Below are positions 12,512 through 22,415 of a stretch of 64,000 bases of DNA, in pieces. A program made the position numbers and the translations under genes. Numbering within the stretch: the first letter of the stretch is position 1; every line of letters begins with the position of its first letter. The DNA is from Amoebophrya sp. AT5.2. Taxonomy: Eukaryota; Sar; Dinophyceae; Syndiniales; Amoebophryaceae. The stretch is from positions 16,315 through 80,314 of the forward strand of contig RXOD01003798.1 of NCBI GenBank assembly GCA_005223375.1, given 5' to 3'. Below the pieces are notes generated by a model that was given only the letters and a program-made list of their open reading frames with translations, did not search any database and was not told the origin of the DNA.

Positions 12512-14378
12512 CTATCTCGCGCGCCCGCGATTCATCAAAAAGGTCCTAGACGTCTCGAGTGCGAGACTCAGTTCTGACCGGAGTTGGTGTAGCGCCGGGT
12601 CGAGAAGCTCCATGGGATTCTTCTTCTCTATCTCAGGCACCGGTTGCCCGAGGAAGTTCACCTTCCTATTTTTGTTCGCACCGGCCTTCTTCATCGCTCG
12701 CATATCAAACATATCATTTCCGAGCTCAGCCGCGACCCTTCCGATGCTGCTCTCCTTCTTGATCTGTTTCTCGACCGGCTTCGCCTCCTTCCTGGACTCG
12801 TCTCCCAGAATCTCCCTGACCGTACCGTCTACCGCAACGAAGGACGCGTCATACCTGTTGGTGTTGATGAACATGAGCGGCCACGAAATTACCTTCACGG
12901 GGTCGTGGGAGGACCAATGGGTCTGATTCATTGTCCAGGACACTTAAGATACCGCTCCCAGTCGTGCAGTATGAAGTTCCACCACTGTCCGTACTTGCAG
13001 AGCCGAGCCACGATCTCGTCGACCAGATTTTCCAGGTCCTGGCTGCTCTTGTCCAGCTTCTCGAGTTTCGCCTTCTGCTCCTTGAGTTCCGCCTCCGCCG
13101 CGTCCAATTTCGCGTACTGCTCGCAGCGCTTGCTGTACTTCGAGTACGTATCTGCTGCGATCTGGTTGAGGTTGTACTTGTAGTATTTTGAATTCTTGTG
13201 TGAAATGTTGGATATAGTTAGAAAATGTGTATGTAGTTCTTGTAGTACAGAAGTACAGTCAAGCGCACTGTGGTACCTTCGCGGCCCCGAAGACGCCGAA
13301 AACCAGCCACGGCGCCTGCTTGAGGGTACTGGCGGCGATGTCATCCGCCTTCAGGTTCTGTTGCGCAACCGCTTCGTCTGCGTCCGCCTTCTCCTTCATC
13401 ACTACGTCCTCCTGTTTCTCCTGCTCGCCCTTGAGTTCTCTCCACCGCGTGTGGTGCACGGCTTTGATTTGCGAGATCAACAGGTTTCCACAGTACACCA
13501 TTCGGTCCATCGCGTACTTCGGCTTCCAATGCTCCTTCGTCGACTTCAACCGCAGCTGCTCGACGTCGTTCAGCATTTTCAGCGCGGGATGCTGGTGCAC
13601 GAACTTCGTCTTGTAGTTGCAGTCACCGCCCGTCGTTTTTGAAGATCCGCCGGTCCCGGCGCCGGCCTCGTCCACACTGTCGCCCTGCTCGGCGGGGGAG
13701 GTCACAACGGAGGAGGAGCCCGTCGAACCGTGAAAGTAGGCGGTGGACGAGGCGTCCTCGCTGCCCTCGGTAGCGGTATCCGCGCACGGAGGAGCGGCGG
13801 AGAAAGGCGAAGCGGATGCGGAAGCTGCAGCTGCTACAACCACGGGCTGCGAGAGCACGTGGCGGACGGCCTCGGGCGTCAGGTTTGCCTGCCATTTCGT
13901 CATCTCGGCCACACTCGTGTCGACACAATCCACCATGCCGTTCCAGGTTCCGTTCCAGTCGCGAAGCGTCGTCACCTTTTTAGGGGACAAAGGGACGCCG
14001 GGGAAACATAAACAATAAGATGAAATGAAAACACTTATACGGCGCCGGTCAAGAAGGTGAAAGTGAAAGGAAAAAGCTGAGCCTGCCTGTAATTGCATCG
14101 AAGTAACCTTGGATTCGCGGCTTCGGGTGAACGAAAAGAAGTAGTACGAAGTGCCCCAGGTGCATGTGCAGCTTGTCCTGCTGCTTCTCACTGAAGGCGT
14201 TGAAGACGGACTCTTTACCACTCTGGTACACTTCGTCGAGTTTCTGAATGTCGGCCACCAAAGCATTCTGCAACTCCAGCGTGTGCTCGCCCCAAGGAGA
14301 CGTGGGCCGGTGCTTCTGCACTTTCTGCATCTGCCGCCGGTGCGTCCCCATCGATGATCCCGCGCTCGACAACGACAT
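12512..14378 (-). CDS. Unrecognised four-exon protein with a central coiled coil
   Basis: Proposed exons: 14378-14148, 13975-13277, 13194-12944 and 12854-12512, giving 507 residues, all joins phase-compatible with GT-AG ends. The N-terminus is helical (LELQNALVADIQKLDEVYQ). Exon 2 carries an Ala/Ser-rich linker and ends in charged helices. Exon 3 is a clear heptad-like coiled coil (AAEAELKEQKAKLEKLDKSS) followed by a Trp-rich stretch (GQWWNFILHDWERYLK). Exon 4 is basic with no known motif. The last intron is uncertain: a donor at 12994 (GTACGG) would also keep frame. Without it, exon 3 would read into a TGA overlapping an ATG at 12928. Helical layout and Trp-rich end could suit a BAR-like fold, but this is not asserted. 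Confidence 0.55.
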
Positions 14379-16577
14379 CTTTCGCCTTCTCCTTTTTCAG
14401 ACTTCTTTCTCGCACCAGCGGACGTGAGTATATGAAATGAATGCAGCCGGGTTCTTTGTAGCCTTCCTCCAACGACCGCTCCGGGTCCGGGGTGATGTGC
14501 TGCTTAACTGTTGGCTGAAGGGCTACCTCAGGCTACGCTCCACAACCGAAGTAGAAAGCAAGCCTACTGCTGAGTAAGTACTTAAAACTAATGGCAATTA
14601 TAGAGTTTCACATTAATTGAACTTGAGGATTAGGATTAAAGCGATGATGAATCGCTTGTTCTGAGACACGAGCTACTCGGGGCGCGGTGGACGAGTTCAA
14701 GAAATTAATAGTCGTAATTTGTGTTTGTGAACCAGGGATAGACTGCGCCCGACCAAGATGGAATAAACGACTGACGAGTACAGCAACCGCCATGAAAGAA
14801 CCAAGAACTTTCACCACGGAGAAACACATCTATGAATTTGCAGTGGTCGTTTTGCTTTTGCAGCATTCAATCGCATTGATTCAGACGAATGACTCTCCCT
14901 TCCCCTGGCACGATGCCGGCCTTTCCGCATCGAATAGAAAACAGACAACTATTGATTTCCCGCCGAAAAATCGGAGCCCTGCAACGGGCAACAGCATAGA
15001 GATATAATGAAACTAAGCTTTCAGTTTCACCAAGAGAAGAACACTCGTTTTCTTGTGGTTGGCTCGCTTCTGTGTTTGTTTGTTTGCTTTTTTTTTTGAT
15101 TTTATTCCCCCGCGCACGGTAAGTACCATCGTGCGCCCTTCACCATGCATGGCGGTTTTTCATCGTCATATATAAACAAGCAAGATGCTTTTTGTGCCGG
15201 GGTAGTGGCTGGTTGCGGCACAATGAATAAGTCGTGAATCTGCAGTCGCATCAATGAAAAAACAGCCCAGTCGCTCGTGGCCAGCGAGTAAAATCGAAAC
15301 GAGCTATACTCGAAATCTTCATGTGCCATGTATCACGCGCACGAGAGAACTCGCTGACAGGCCGCCACCATCGTACCTGACAACTGCAGACCCGGCTTCA
15401 CCGCTTCTTGCCCGCTATCGGCCTCAAAGAAACGCACTTCGCTTCATTTTCCAAAATCAGAAAAAGCTTCAACGGACAAGTCAAAACTTGCCGCTTTATT
15501 TCAACTTCAAGCAACCAATGCTACACAACCGCTCATGCCGTCGACGACGTTCGTACTCGTCGCAGTAAAGCATCATTATTGAATTGCCGGCGCAGGCATC
15601 GCCTGTTCTCCCGAAAGTGAAAGCCTGTCTGCTCTGCTTTCTGCGACTGCCCTTCTTGTGAAGAGGCTCTATTGATTTAGTTCGCATTTTCAGCTGGAAT
15701 TATCATTCCTCCCTAAGACCCAAGCGAGGGCGACAAGGCAAGCACACAGAGGAGGGCCACTCCTGACACTGAATCTTCAGAGCCAGGACGACGACCAGGA
15801 GGCACTTTCTATGATACAATACCACATACTCATACCACACCACAAGCGGCATAAGCGCGCTTCCCGAAGCAAACGGCGACGAAGATCGAAGTCCAAGCCA
15901 CGCTGACTGCTAGAGCGAGTGCTCCACGACCCACACCCATGTGTGGAGTCTTCTTAAACGCGCCATATGCATATCCTTTCCGTGCAAACTCCGCGTCAGA
16001 ACGAGGCATACGAAGAAACGAACGGGAAACAACGCACTTCTCCTGAGATCGCCACATAAAACAGCACGAGTAATCACAGAAGCTCTGACTCTTCTACGAG
16101 ATCAAGATCGCCTTGAAGTGCTGGCAAGCAACATGTACATGACCGAGAGCACCCGCTGCAATGCACATCGACATCGACTTGCTACGGTCCGCAGAGGGCA
16201 AGGGAAACTCACTGCAGCAACAAAACAAACGGATGCAACTTTCCGGTCGAGGTAAGAGTGCAGCCTGTCAACGCGGGCCGTGGAGTCTGCACTCACTATC
16301 GATGCCGTCTTCGGCGGTTTACCGATCTGAGAGATAGATTGATACATTTTCTTATTCACAGCGCCAGGCGTTGACGGAGTCAGGACGCCCATGTGTCGCG
16401 CAAGAAATCGCACACATTGATTCCGAATCAGCGTCCACAACGAATTGTGGTCCGAACAATTTACGGATGCCGAGGGGACAACCATCCGCCTAGTACTTGA
16501 TCACTATCACGAGGCGCAAAGCATGGGACAGCTTTTGCTGCGCCCGAGTCGGCACTCACAGCTGCTGCCCGCTCCGC
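14379..16577. other. Intergenic region
   Basis: About 2.2 kb with only short, compositionally random frames on both strands. A T-run (about ten T) occurs near 15088-15099. No RNA gene, repeat family or regulatory element could be recognised. Confidence 0.55.
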
Positions 16578-19256
16578 CTATGCTTTTGCGCCGCTTTTGC
16601 GCTTCCCCGCCAGCCCATTCCCTGCGCCCGCGCCGCGACTCGATCCGCCCGGGGCGCTGCCCGTGTTCGCGATAGCGATGCCACCACGATCGGCATCATC
16701 TGTCACATCCCCGCCCAGCACGGCGACCGCGTTTTCTCGGGTCGGTACTGGGAGCTTGAAGAACGGATGCCCGAGCAGGTCCGCCGCCGTCCACCGTTTC
16801 TTCGGATCGCAGGAAAGACAGCAGCGCAGGGCCAAATCCTCGGCCGAATCCGAGAACGCCTCTATCGCTTCTTTCAGGGGATCGGGCTTGCATGCGGCGT
16901 GCGCCCCCGATGCCTGCGCAGAGCTCGATGAGACGGAGCAGCAGGCCTCCGATCCCGACAAAAGAAGAGACGACCCGAGCTCGACCTCAGGAGCCTCCCC
17001 CGGACTACTAGCGAGAAGAACATCTGCCCGCCCTTCTACATCTTCCATCTCCATCTGGTGCTCCCCCTCGGTCATGATGGGCGCCATGTCCACGTCCTTC
17101 TCCTCTTTTGCTGCGTGCGGCTTTCCAGCTGATGTTGTTTCCTGCCTCGAAGCACCATGCCCGAAGTGCGTGGCCGCCGTCGTGCTTTCCGTCAACACGG
17201 TGCCCCCCCCGGCCAGGCCACCGGTGCCGCCAGCGCCAGGCGTGACACCCTCGGTTACACTGTTTGGGGTTTTACCAGTTTTGTCCCAAGCTGCGGCGGC
17301 CGCGCAGCTCAACGCGTTGGCGGCAAATTCAGCGTGGCACGGCGTCGTGGGTGTTTGCGCCACCGCTCCTGCCGTAGTTCCCGCGTCGTTGCCATGCGTC
17401 GTCAGGGTGCCGAGATGCTCCGTGATCGCGTCTCCGCTTCGAGCGGTCGCACCCTGCGGAAAGCCCGCGGCGAGCACGCCAGCCGTCGCGTTGTAGCTTG
17501 AGAATACGAACTCGTGCATTGACTCCGGCGGGTAGCCGACCCCGGAGACACTCGCTCCGCCTTCGAGAAGTCTGAACAGGGCGTCGCGGCCTCGCGACCG
17601 CGTTTCGTCCGAGGGGTCCTGCTCCTGCGGCACATGATCTGCCCGCCCGGGTGCGGCGTCGTGCCTATGCACCTCCTCAGGGCTGCTGCCCAATCCTTGG
17701 GAAGTTTTAGAAGCAAGGCCCGGGGAACCGAGTCGGCGCGAAGCGCCCCCAGCATTGCGGCAATTGTTGATCGCCGAATGCTGAAACAACCGAAAGCACC
17801 GCCGCTCGGCCGCTTCAGCTTCGAAAATTTCTGGAGGGATCAGGGCAGACGAGTGCGCGGTGAAATGCGGGATGCTCTTGTTCTCGGAGTGCAACAGACG
17901 AAACCGGGCACCGGCTTCTGGTTCTACTTTCTCCGCCCCCCAGGAATCCTCACCGAGCAGGAATCTTGCGTGCGGACTGCCCGCCTCCAATGCTTCCGCC
18001 TTTACCTCGCCGGCTATCGGGCCTAGTTCCCGCTGAATCTCCGCCACCTGGTTCGAGCTCCACCACACCGAAACAGGCTGGGTGAGTTTCTTGTTGTAGT
18101 CGGTTTCGAAGTGCTCATCTTTCTGCTCGAAAAACTCGTCGGCGCGCCCAGTTTTCTGGAGCCAGTCCGGTGGCGCCGCCTTATTGGTATTGCTGCTGGC
18201 GATGTTGCTCACCGCGTTGAACAGCCGCACCCCGCACAAGAACTCGGTCAGAATCACGCCAGTGCTCCAGATGTCAATCGCTGTTGAGTGCACGGGCGCG
18301 CCGAGGTACATCTCGGGCGCGCGGTAGTAAGGCGTCTGGTAGGCGTTTTGAGGGCGCCCCGCGTGGCGTGGGAGTGCGGCGAAGCTCCGCCCGGCGACGG
18401 TGCCCCGGGCCTGGTCCTCCTTTTCGGCGAAATATTTCAGGGGCAGCGGATCCCGGCAAACGGTGTCGAGGTCGCCGACCATCAGCGTTGAATCTGCAAG
18501 CGCCTCGGCGACGCTCCGGGGCCCAGTCCGCTTCTTGAACTCCACGAACAAATTGGCCGGCTTCAGATCTGTGTGGATGTATCCAACCTCGTGGAGAAGC
18601 TGGAGACCGTTGAGGAGGTGCGATGCCCATTGCCGTGCGATAGGGAAAGGCAGTCCCGCCCAGCTCTTCTCGCGGAGTTCGTTCTTTCCGACGAGGTCCT
18701 CGCGCGGTGCGAATTCCAATCGGCCGGAATTCAAAGCGCGCGCGCGCTGCCGCTGGAGGTCCGTGTCTCGCACAGGCGTGGCGCCTACCTCCTTTTGGTA
18801 CATCTTGATCGCACTATCTGCATCGCAGTCGCACTGAAGCGATACTGTGCACAGGTAACCCGAGTGGAAGAATATCAGATTCTCCAAGGGCAAGGCGAGG
18901 TGGCGACGTTGCCAGGCGTCGCCCACTGGTCGGCGGCTGCGTTCGAGGCTCTTGAGATCCGCTCTAACCTTTTCGAGAGCTTCCTTCTTGCTTTCGCTTC
19001 CGTCGGTGCGCTTTTCCGCCTTGAACGCAAAAAAAGCTGGGGGGCGCCCTTCGCGCTCGTAGCGCACCCGGTACACGCAGCCGTTGGAGCCGCGTCCCAA
19101 CAGTGCAACGCCCGTCGCCGAGGCGACGACCGGTTGCAAGAGCTTGGTCGTGGTCGCGTTGCCCACCTGTGCCGGCGATTCTACGCGGGCGCCAGTCTTT
19201 GCATTGATGTCGCAAAACTCGGGCCACGCGTGGTCGACGGTGAAGACGAACCTGCA
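16578..19256 (-). CDS. Protein kinase (CMGC/DYRK-like lobe) with ~450-residue insertion; 5' exon missing
   Basis: Ser/Thr-type kinase fold. Counting from the start of the open frame at 19259: Gly loop GRGSNG at 55-60, AFK lysine at 80, catalytic loop HTDLKPAN at 229-236 (HTD instead of HRD), metal site DLD at 263-265 instead of DFG, YYRAPE at 311-316, and DIWSTG at 329-334. The CMGC-like feature is YYRAPE followed by a large loop. Subdomain XI (DPKKRW, Arg 822) comes only after about 450 residues rich in Ala, Gly, Ser and Glu, so the C-lobe is split. All ATP/Mg ligands (K80, D231, N236, D263) are present, so activity is plausible. No in-frame ATG precedes the kinase domain. A 3' splice site (GTGCAG|GTTCG) at 19257 implies an upstream exon, perhaps starting at the ATG near 19756, which I could not prove. 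Confidence 0.88.
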   Translation of the reverse strand, partial: CRFVFTVDHAWPEFCDINAKTGARVESPAQVGNATTTKLLQPVVASATGVALLGRGSNGCVYRVRYEREGRPPAFFAFKAEKRTDGSESKKEALEKVRADLKSLERSRRPVGDAWQRRHLALPLENLIFFHSGYLCTVSLQCDCDADSAIKMYQKEVGATPVRDTDLQRQRARALNSGRLEFAPREDLVGKNELREKSWAGLPFPIARQWASHLLNGLQLLHEVGYIHTDLKPANLFVEFKKRTGPRSVAEALADSTLMVGDLDTVCRDPLPLKYFAEKEDQARGTVAGRSFAALPRHAGRPQNAYQTPYYRAPEMYLGAPVHSTAIDIWSTGVILTEFLCGVRLFNAVSNIASSNTNKAAPPDWLQKTGRADEFFEQKDEHFETDYNKKLTQPVSVWWSSNQVAEIQRELGPIAGEVKAEALEAGSPHARFLLGEDSWGAEKVEPEAGARFRLLHSENKSIPHFTAHSSALIPPEIFEAEAAERRCFRLFQHSAINNCRNAGGASRRLGSPGLASKTSQGLGSSPEEVHRHDAAPGRADHVPQEQDPSDETRSRGRDALFRLLEGGASVSGVGYPPESMHEFVFSSYNATAGVLAAGFPQGATARSGDAITEHLGTLTTHGNDAGTTAGAVAQTPTTPCHAEFAANALSCAAAAAWDKTGKTPNSVTEGVTPGAGGTGGLAGGGTVLTESTTAATHFGHGASRQETTSAGKPHAAKEEKDVDMAPIMTEGEHQMEMEDVEGRADVLLASSPGEAPEVELGSSLLLSGSEACCSVSSSSAQASGAHAACKPDPLKEAIEAFSDSAEDLALRCCLSCDPKKRWTAADLLGHPFFKLPVPTRENAVAVLGGDVTDDADRGGIAIANTGSAPGGSSRGAGAGNGLAGKRKSGAKA

Positions 19257-20896
19257 CAATCAATGTATCATGACGTCGTGGCACCGATAGAGTAGCCGGG
19301 GTAGATTCGGAAAAGAAATCCGGCGGCCTTGGTACAAGTCGAGCACAGTTCGAACCGAAAGGAACGAAACCAAAAAGAGCCGAAGGAAGCGAAGCACGAG
19401 CGACCGCGAGCTGGAGACCAGCTACGTCAGCGACCCTGCTTCGCTTCAATACTCCTGCGCATTCCTTCGCTTTTGTTTTCGCCTGCGCCGAAGGGAAGGC
19501 GAGAGCGACAAGACCGGGGGTGGCGGGCCAACCGATGCAAAAACCGCGAAGAAAGAAGCGGAAAACTGCGAGTAGTGTGTCGATCTATTTGGAGAGCTTT
19601 CAAATCAATCAAGAGAGAAAGAGGGGGAGACCGGAGACCCAACCACCTGTAGAAGCAAATTTCTTCGAATGGCTAGCCGGCAAAAGCCTAGCGCTGGCCC
19701 CTGTTCTTGTTGAGCTCTTGCACCGCCGGCCCCTCGGCGTCCTTTTTTCCTTGTCATGCTCGTCCCCGTTCTTGTTTTCAGCTAAGTAATGGGTCAGCCC
19801 CGTAACTCCGCCAATGATACAGCGTGAGCAGATGAATTTTCTTGAGCAGAAGGCCCAAGAGGCTCCCCCGCGTATTCGTCGCCCACTGCGTTCGATTCTT
19901 GGGAATCGAAGTTAACCACCTAGCGCGCCCGCACTGCCTCTGCCGTCGCCAGCTCCAATCCCGACGAGCTTAAATCTATTAAAACCAAGAGAGAGAGAGA
20001 GACTCCACAAACTACGAGAACCGTAGAAGTTGAAGCGGCATTATTCTCAGCGTGACTACAACGCTCGGAGTTTATTAAAACCAAAGGCAGAAAAAGTATG
20101 GAAACATAAAGGCAAAGCGAAAAAGCAATACGGCACTTCCCCTCCCGTCTTTTTGTTCTCGACGACGTGTCTGATCCGGAAGCCGTGCGGCATGTTCCAG
20201 TGCTTCTGGCCGCTGCGTCGCTCCGTGGCCTCTTTCAACGCAACACGCATGAGCGACTCGCGTACCTGCGTGCGCAAAAAAATGGGAAGCATCCATCAAT
20301 ACGAAGCACGCTAGTGCTCGCAAATGCATTACTTGCTGATAATGACACGTGTTCACGGAAAATAGCCAGCGCAGCAGCTCACTCGCTGCAGCCCTATTCT
20401 TTGATTGCCAGCCAAGCCACCCCCCTCCGCACATCCATACGCAGCAAAAAACCGCCAACCACATCCGCGACGCGCGCAAGCATAGCCGCACGCAGCCAAC
20501 GAATTAACTGCGCCGCCCCTGCCCCTCGGAGTCAGTGCGGCGCACATGACATCAATGCGCGCGCAACGAACTTCCGCACCCCGCGCCCGCGACACCGCTG
20601 AGGAAGCCGCCCCCCGCTTGCTAGCTACCGCAGTCGCCGCGTCGAGCCCCGCCATGCGGCGCTCGCGCCATCTGCTGCCACGATCAGCATCAGCCAGATA
20701 CTCCCGCACCCCGACCCCGCAGGCAAGAAGGTTGCTGCAGCGCCCCAAAAACAATGGCAGTCGGCGCGACGTACTTACTCGACTATGCATTGCGCTTCCG
20801 CGCGCAGAGCGGTCATTCTTTGACCTGCAATCAGAGACGGGAGACAGCTCCCGAAAAATCATACAACCAAGCTGCCACACCCAAAGGCTGGCGTGA
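19257..20896. other. Intergenic region; may hide the kinase first exon
   Basis: About 1.6 kb. On the minus strand an ATG near 19756 opens a short basic frame running to about 19648, with possible GT donors. It could be the missing kinase first exon, but the match is weak. 19990-20004 is a short AG microsatellite. 20350-20900 is GC-rich with long but low-quality open frames on both strands. Confidence 0.45.
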
Positions 20897-21211
20897 TCAC
20901 GAGAAGCGGCGAATTGCATTTGCAGCCAATACCTGCTCTGGAATAACTTTTTCCACCTCCAGCACCTTCGGCCCCTGTGGTGCGGCATTCGTTGCTGCCG
21001 GGATGGGTGTTTTTTTAGTTGTGCTCGACGTCGCGTTGGATACCCCAGCAGTTGTCGATGAAGGTTGTCCGGGTGGTTGCTCTCGTTTGACGCGTTTCGC
21101 ACCGTGGTAGGCCGCCCCCCCTGCGGGTCCTTGTTGTCGCTTCATGTTCACCTTCTCGCCCCTCTCCTGCTCGTCCTTTCGCTTTTGTTTCTGCGGCATC
21201 GGCTTCGGCAT
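20897..21211 (-). CDS. Small basic protein, function unknown
   Basis: 104 residues from ATG 21211 (MPKPMPQKQKRKDEQ). The N-terminal half is rich in Lys/Arg/Gln with two candidate nuclear-localisation clusters (KQKRK and KRVKREQ). A Ser/Thr/Ala linker follows, then a short amphipathic end (KVLEVEKVIPEQVLAANAIRR). It resembles a disordered nuclear or nucleic-acid binding protein but has no family motif. It stands alone between two larger genes. It could also be one exon of a longer gene or a chance frame in GC-rich DNA. Confidence 0.4.
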   Translation of the reverse strand: MPKPMPQKQKRKDEQERGEKVNMKRQQGPAGGAAYHGAKRVKREQPPGQPSSTTAGVSNATSSTTKKTPIPAATNAAPQGPKVLEVEKVIPEQVLAANAIRRFS

Positions 21212-22415
21212 GCTTTTGCTTTCCAACTCTGTTTACTGATTCAGCGCCGACTCTTTCGCACCTTGCTCGCTATCTACGTCTTGACTCCTAAAAAAGCAGA
21301 AGCAAGCGGAAAGGCGCTTGCTGCTCGTGCCTGTAGCTTTACAACAAACTACGCCAAATGCATGGCGGGCAGTGCGCAGAGGTTTTGGCGCCTCTGCGGC
21401 ACTTCCAGACCTGCAAGAGCGTGGCCCGCAGCCGTATTCATCGGGATACCTCAGGGTCCTGGTTTTCTAAGATGAGTGTCGCGCCGCGGGCGCGCCGGCG
21501 TCGTGCTTCGGTTTTAGTGCGTCAAAGTAGTACGGGGCTCGTCAATTCCTTCGCCGGGATGGTCGTGCCAAAGACGGAAAATTTAAAATGAAATTTTACG
21601 AACGCGATGAAGATCGAAACTAAAGAGATAGCGCGCGCGGTGGGCGCGTACAGCTGGAGTGCGACTCCAAATCAATATCAAATTCAATAAAGTGCATCGA
21701 ACTACTATTTGAGACCATACGCGCCCGTACGACGTGGTGCCCGAGAGTGACCGAACAAGTCAGGAAAAAAAAACCGAAATGCCCCGTCAGGCGGTGATGT
21801 CCCAGGACCGATCGACCCAGATCTCTTATTATTTTTTCCTTTGTGGGAGCGGGCGGAAAAAGATGTCCTTCGGCTAGCGAACACAAGGATACCGGTACCC
21901 TGCCAATCACTTCAGCGACGGCAACGGGCGTTTATCATGATACAACAGCTGCTCTACTTTATCGCGTCACCGTCTTCATCAGTCAATGAGAACGATACAC
22001 ATGTCGTGCTTTTGCGGCGGTAAATCTTTCGTGAACGAATCATTCCCATCTCTGTGACACTGGGACTGTTCCATTAGATTTACGATTTACTTAAATTACG
22101 GAAACTTTCACGATACGGCATCACCACGGGAAGGAAGTCAATTACTATTACGGGGGCGCCCTCGTATTGCGAATTGCACGCGAAGTAGAAGTGCTGCGTA
22201 CCGCTAACTTACTTGAAGGAAAAACGGAAAGTCAAAGCAGGAGCCCGCATTGAGCGCCAAACTCTGGAAAAAGTAGTGCGACCGTGATGAAGTCACTGGT
22301 GTGCCTACAGGATCGCAATCACGGCACAGACACAGACACACACGCCACTCCTGGGACAGTGCCTTACAAGTACGAATCCTGTTCGAACTACAGCCTCTCT
22401 TCCCGAATGCGCTTC
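21212..22415. other. Intergenic region
   Basis: About 1.2 kb without a credible coding frame. A short CA-rich run lies near 22327-22343. This stretch is the 3' flank of the coiled-coil gene and the 5' flank of the small basic gene. Nothing else was recognised. Confidence 0.5.

Noticed and set aside
12928..12944. ATGA stop/start overlap suggesting two coupled coding regions
   Set aside because: A GT-AG intron with correct phase (donor 12943, acceptor at 12855) removes the stop and joins the frames, which is the usual eukaryotic solution.
20353..21102. 249-codon minus-strand frame
   Set aside because: Composition is erratic (Cys, Trp, Arg-rich), it has no motif, and it overlaps the better basic frame at 20897-21211 in a different phase.
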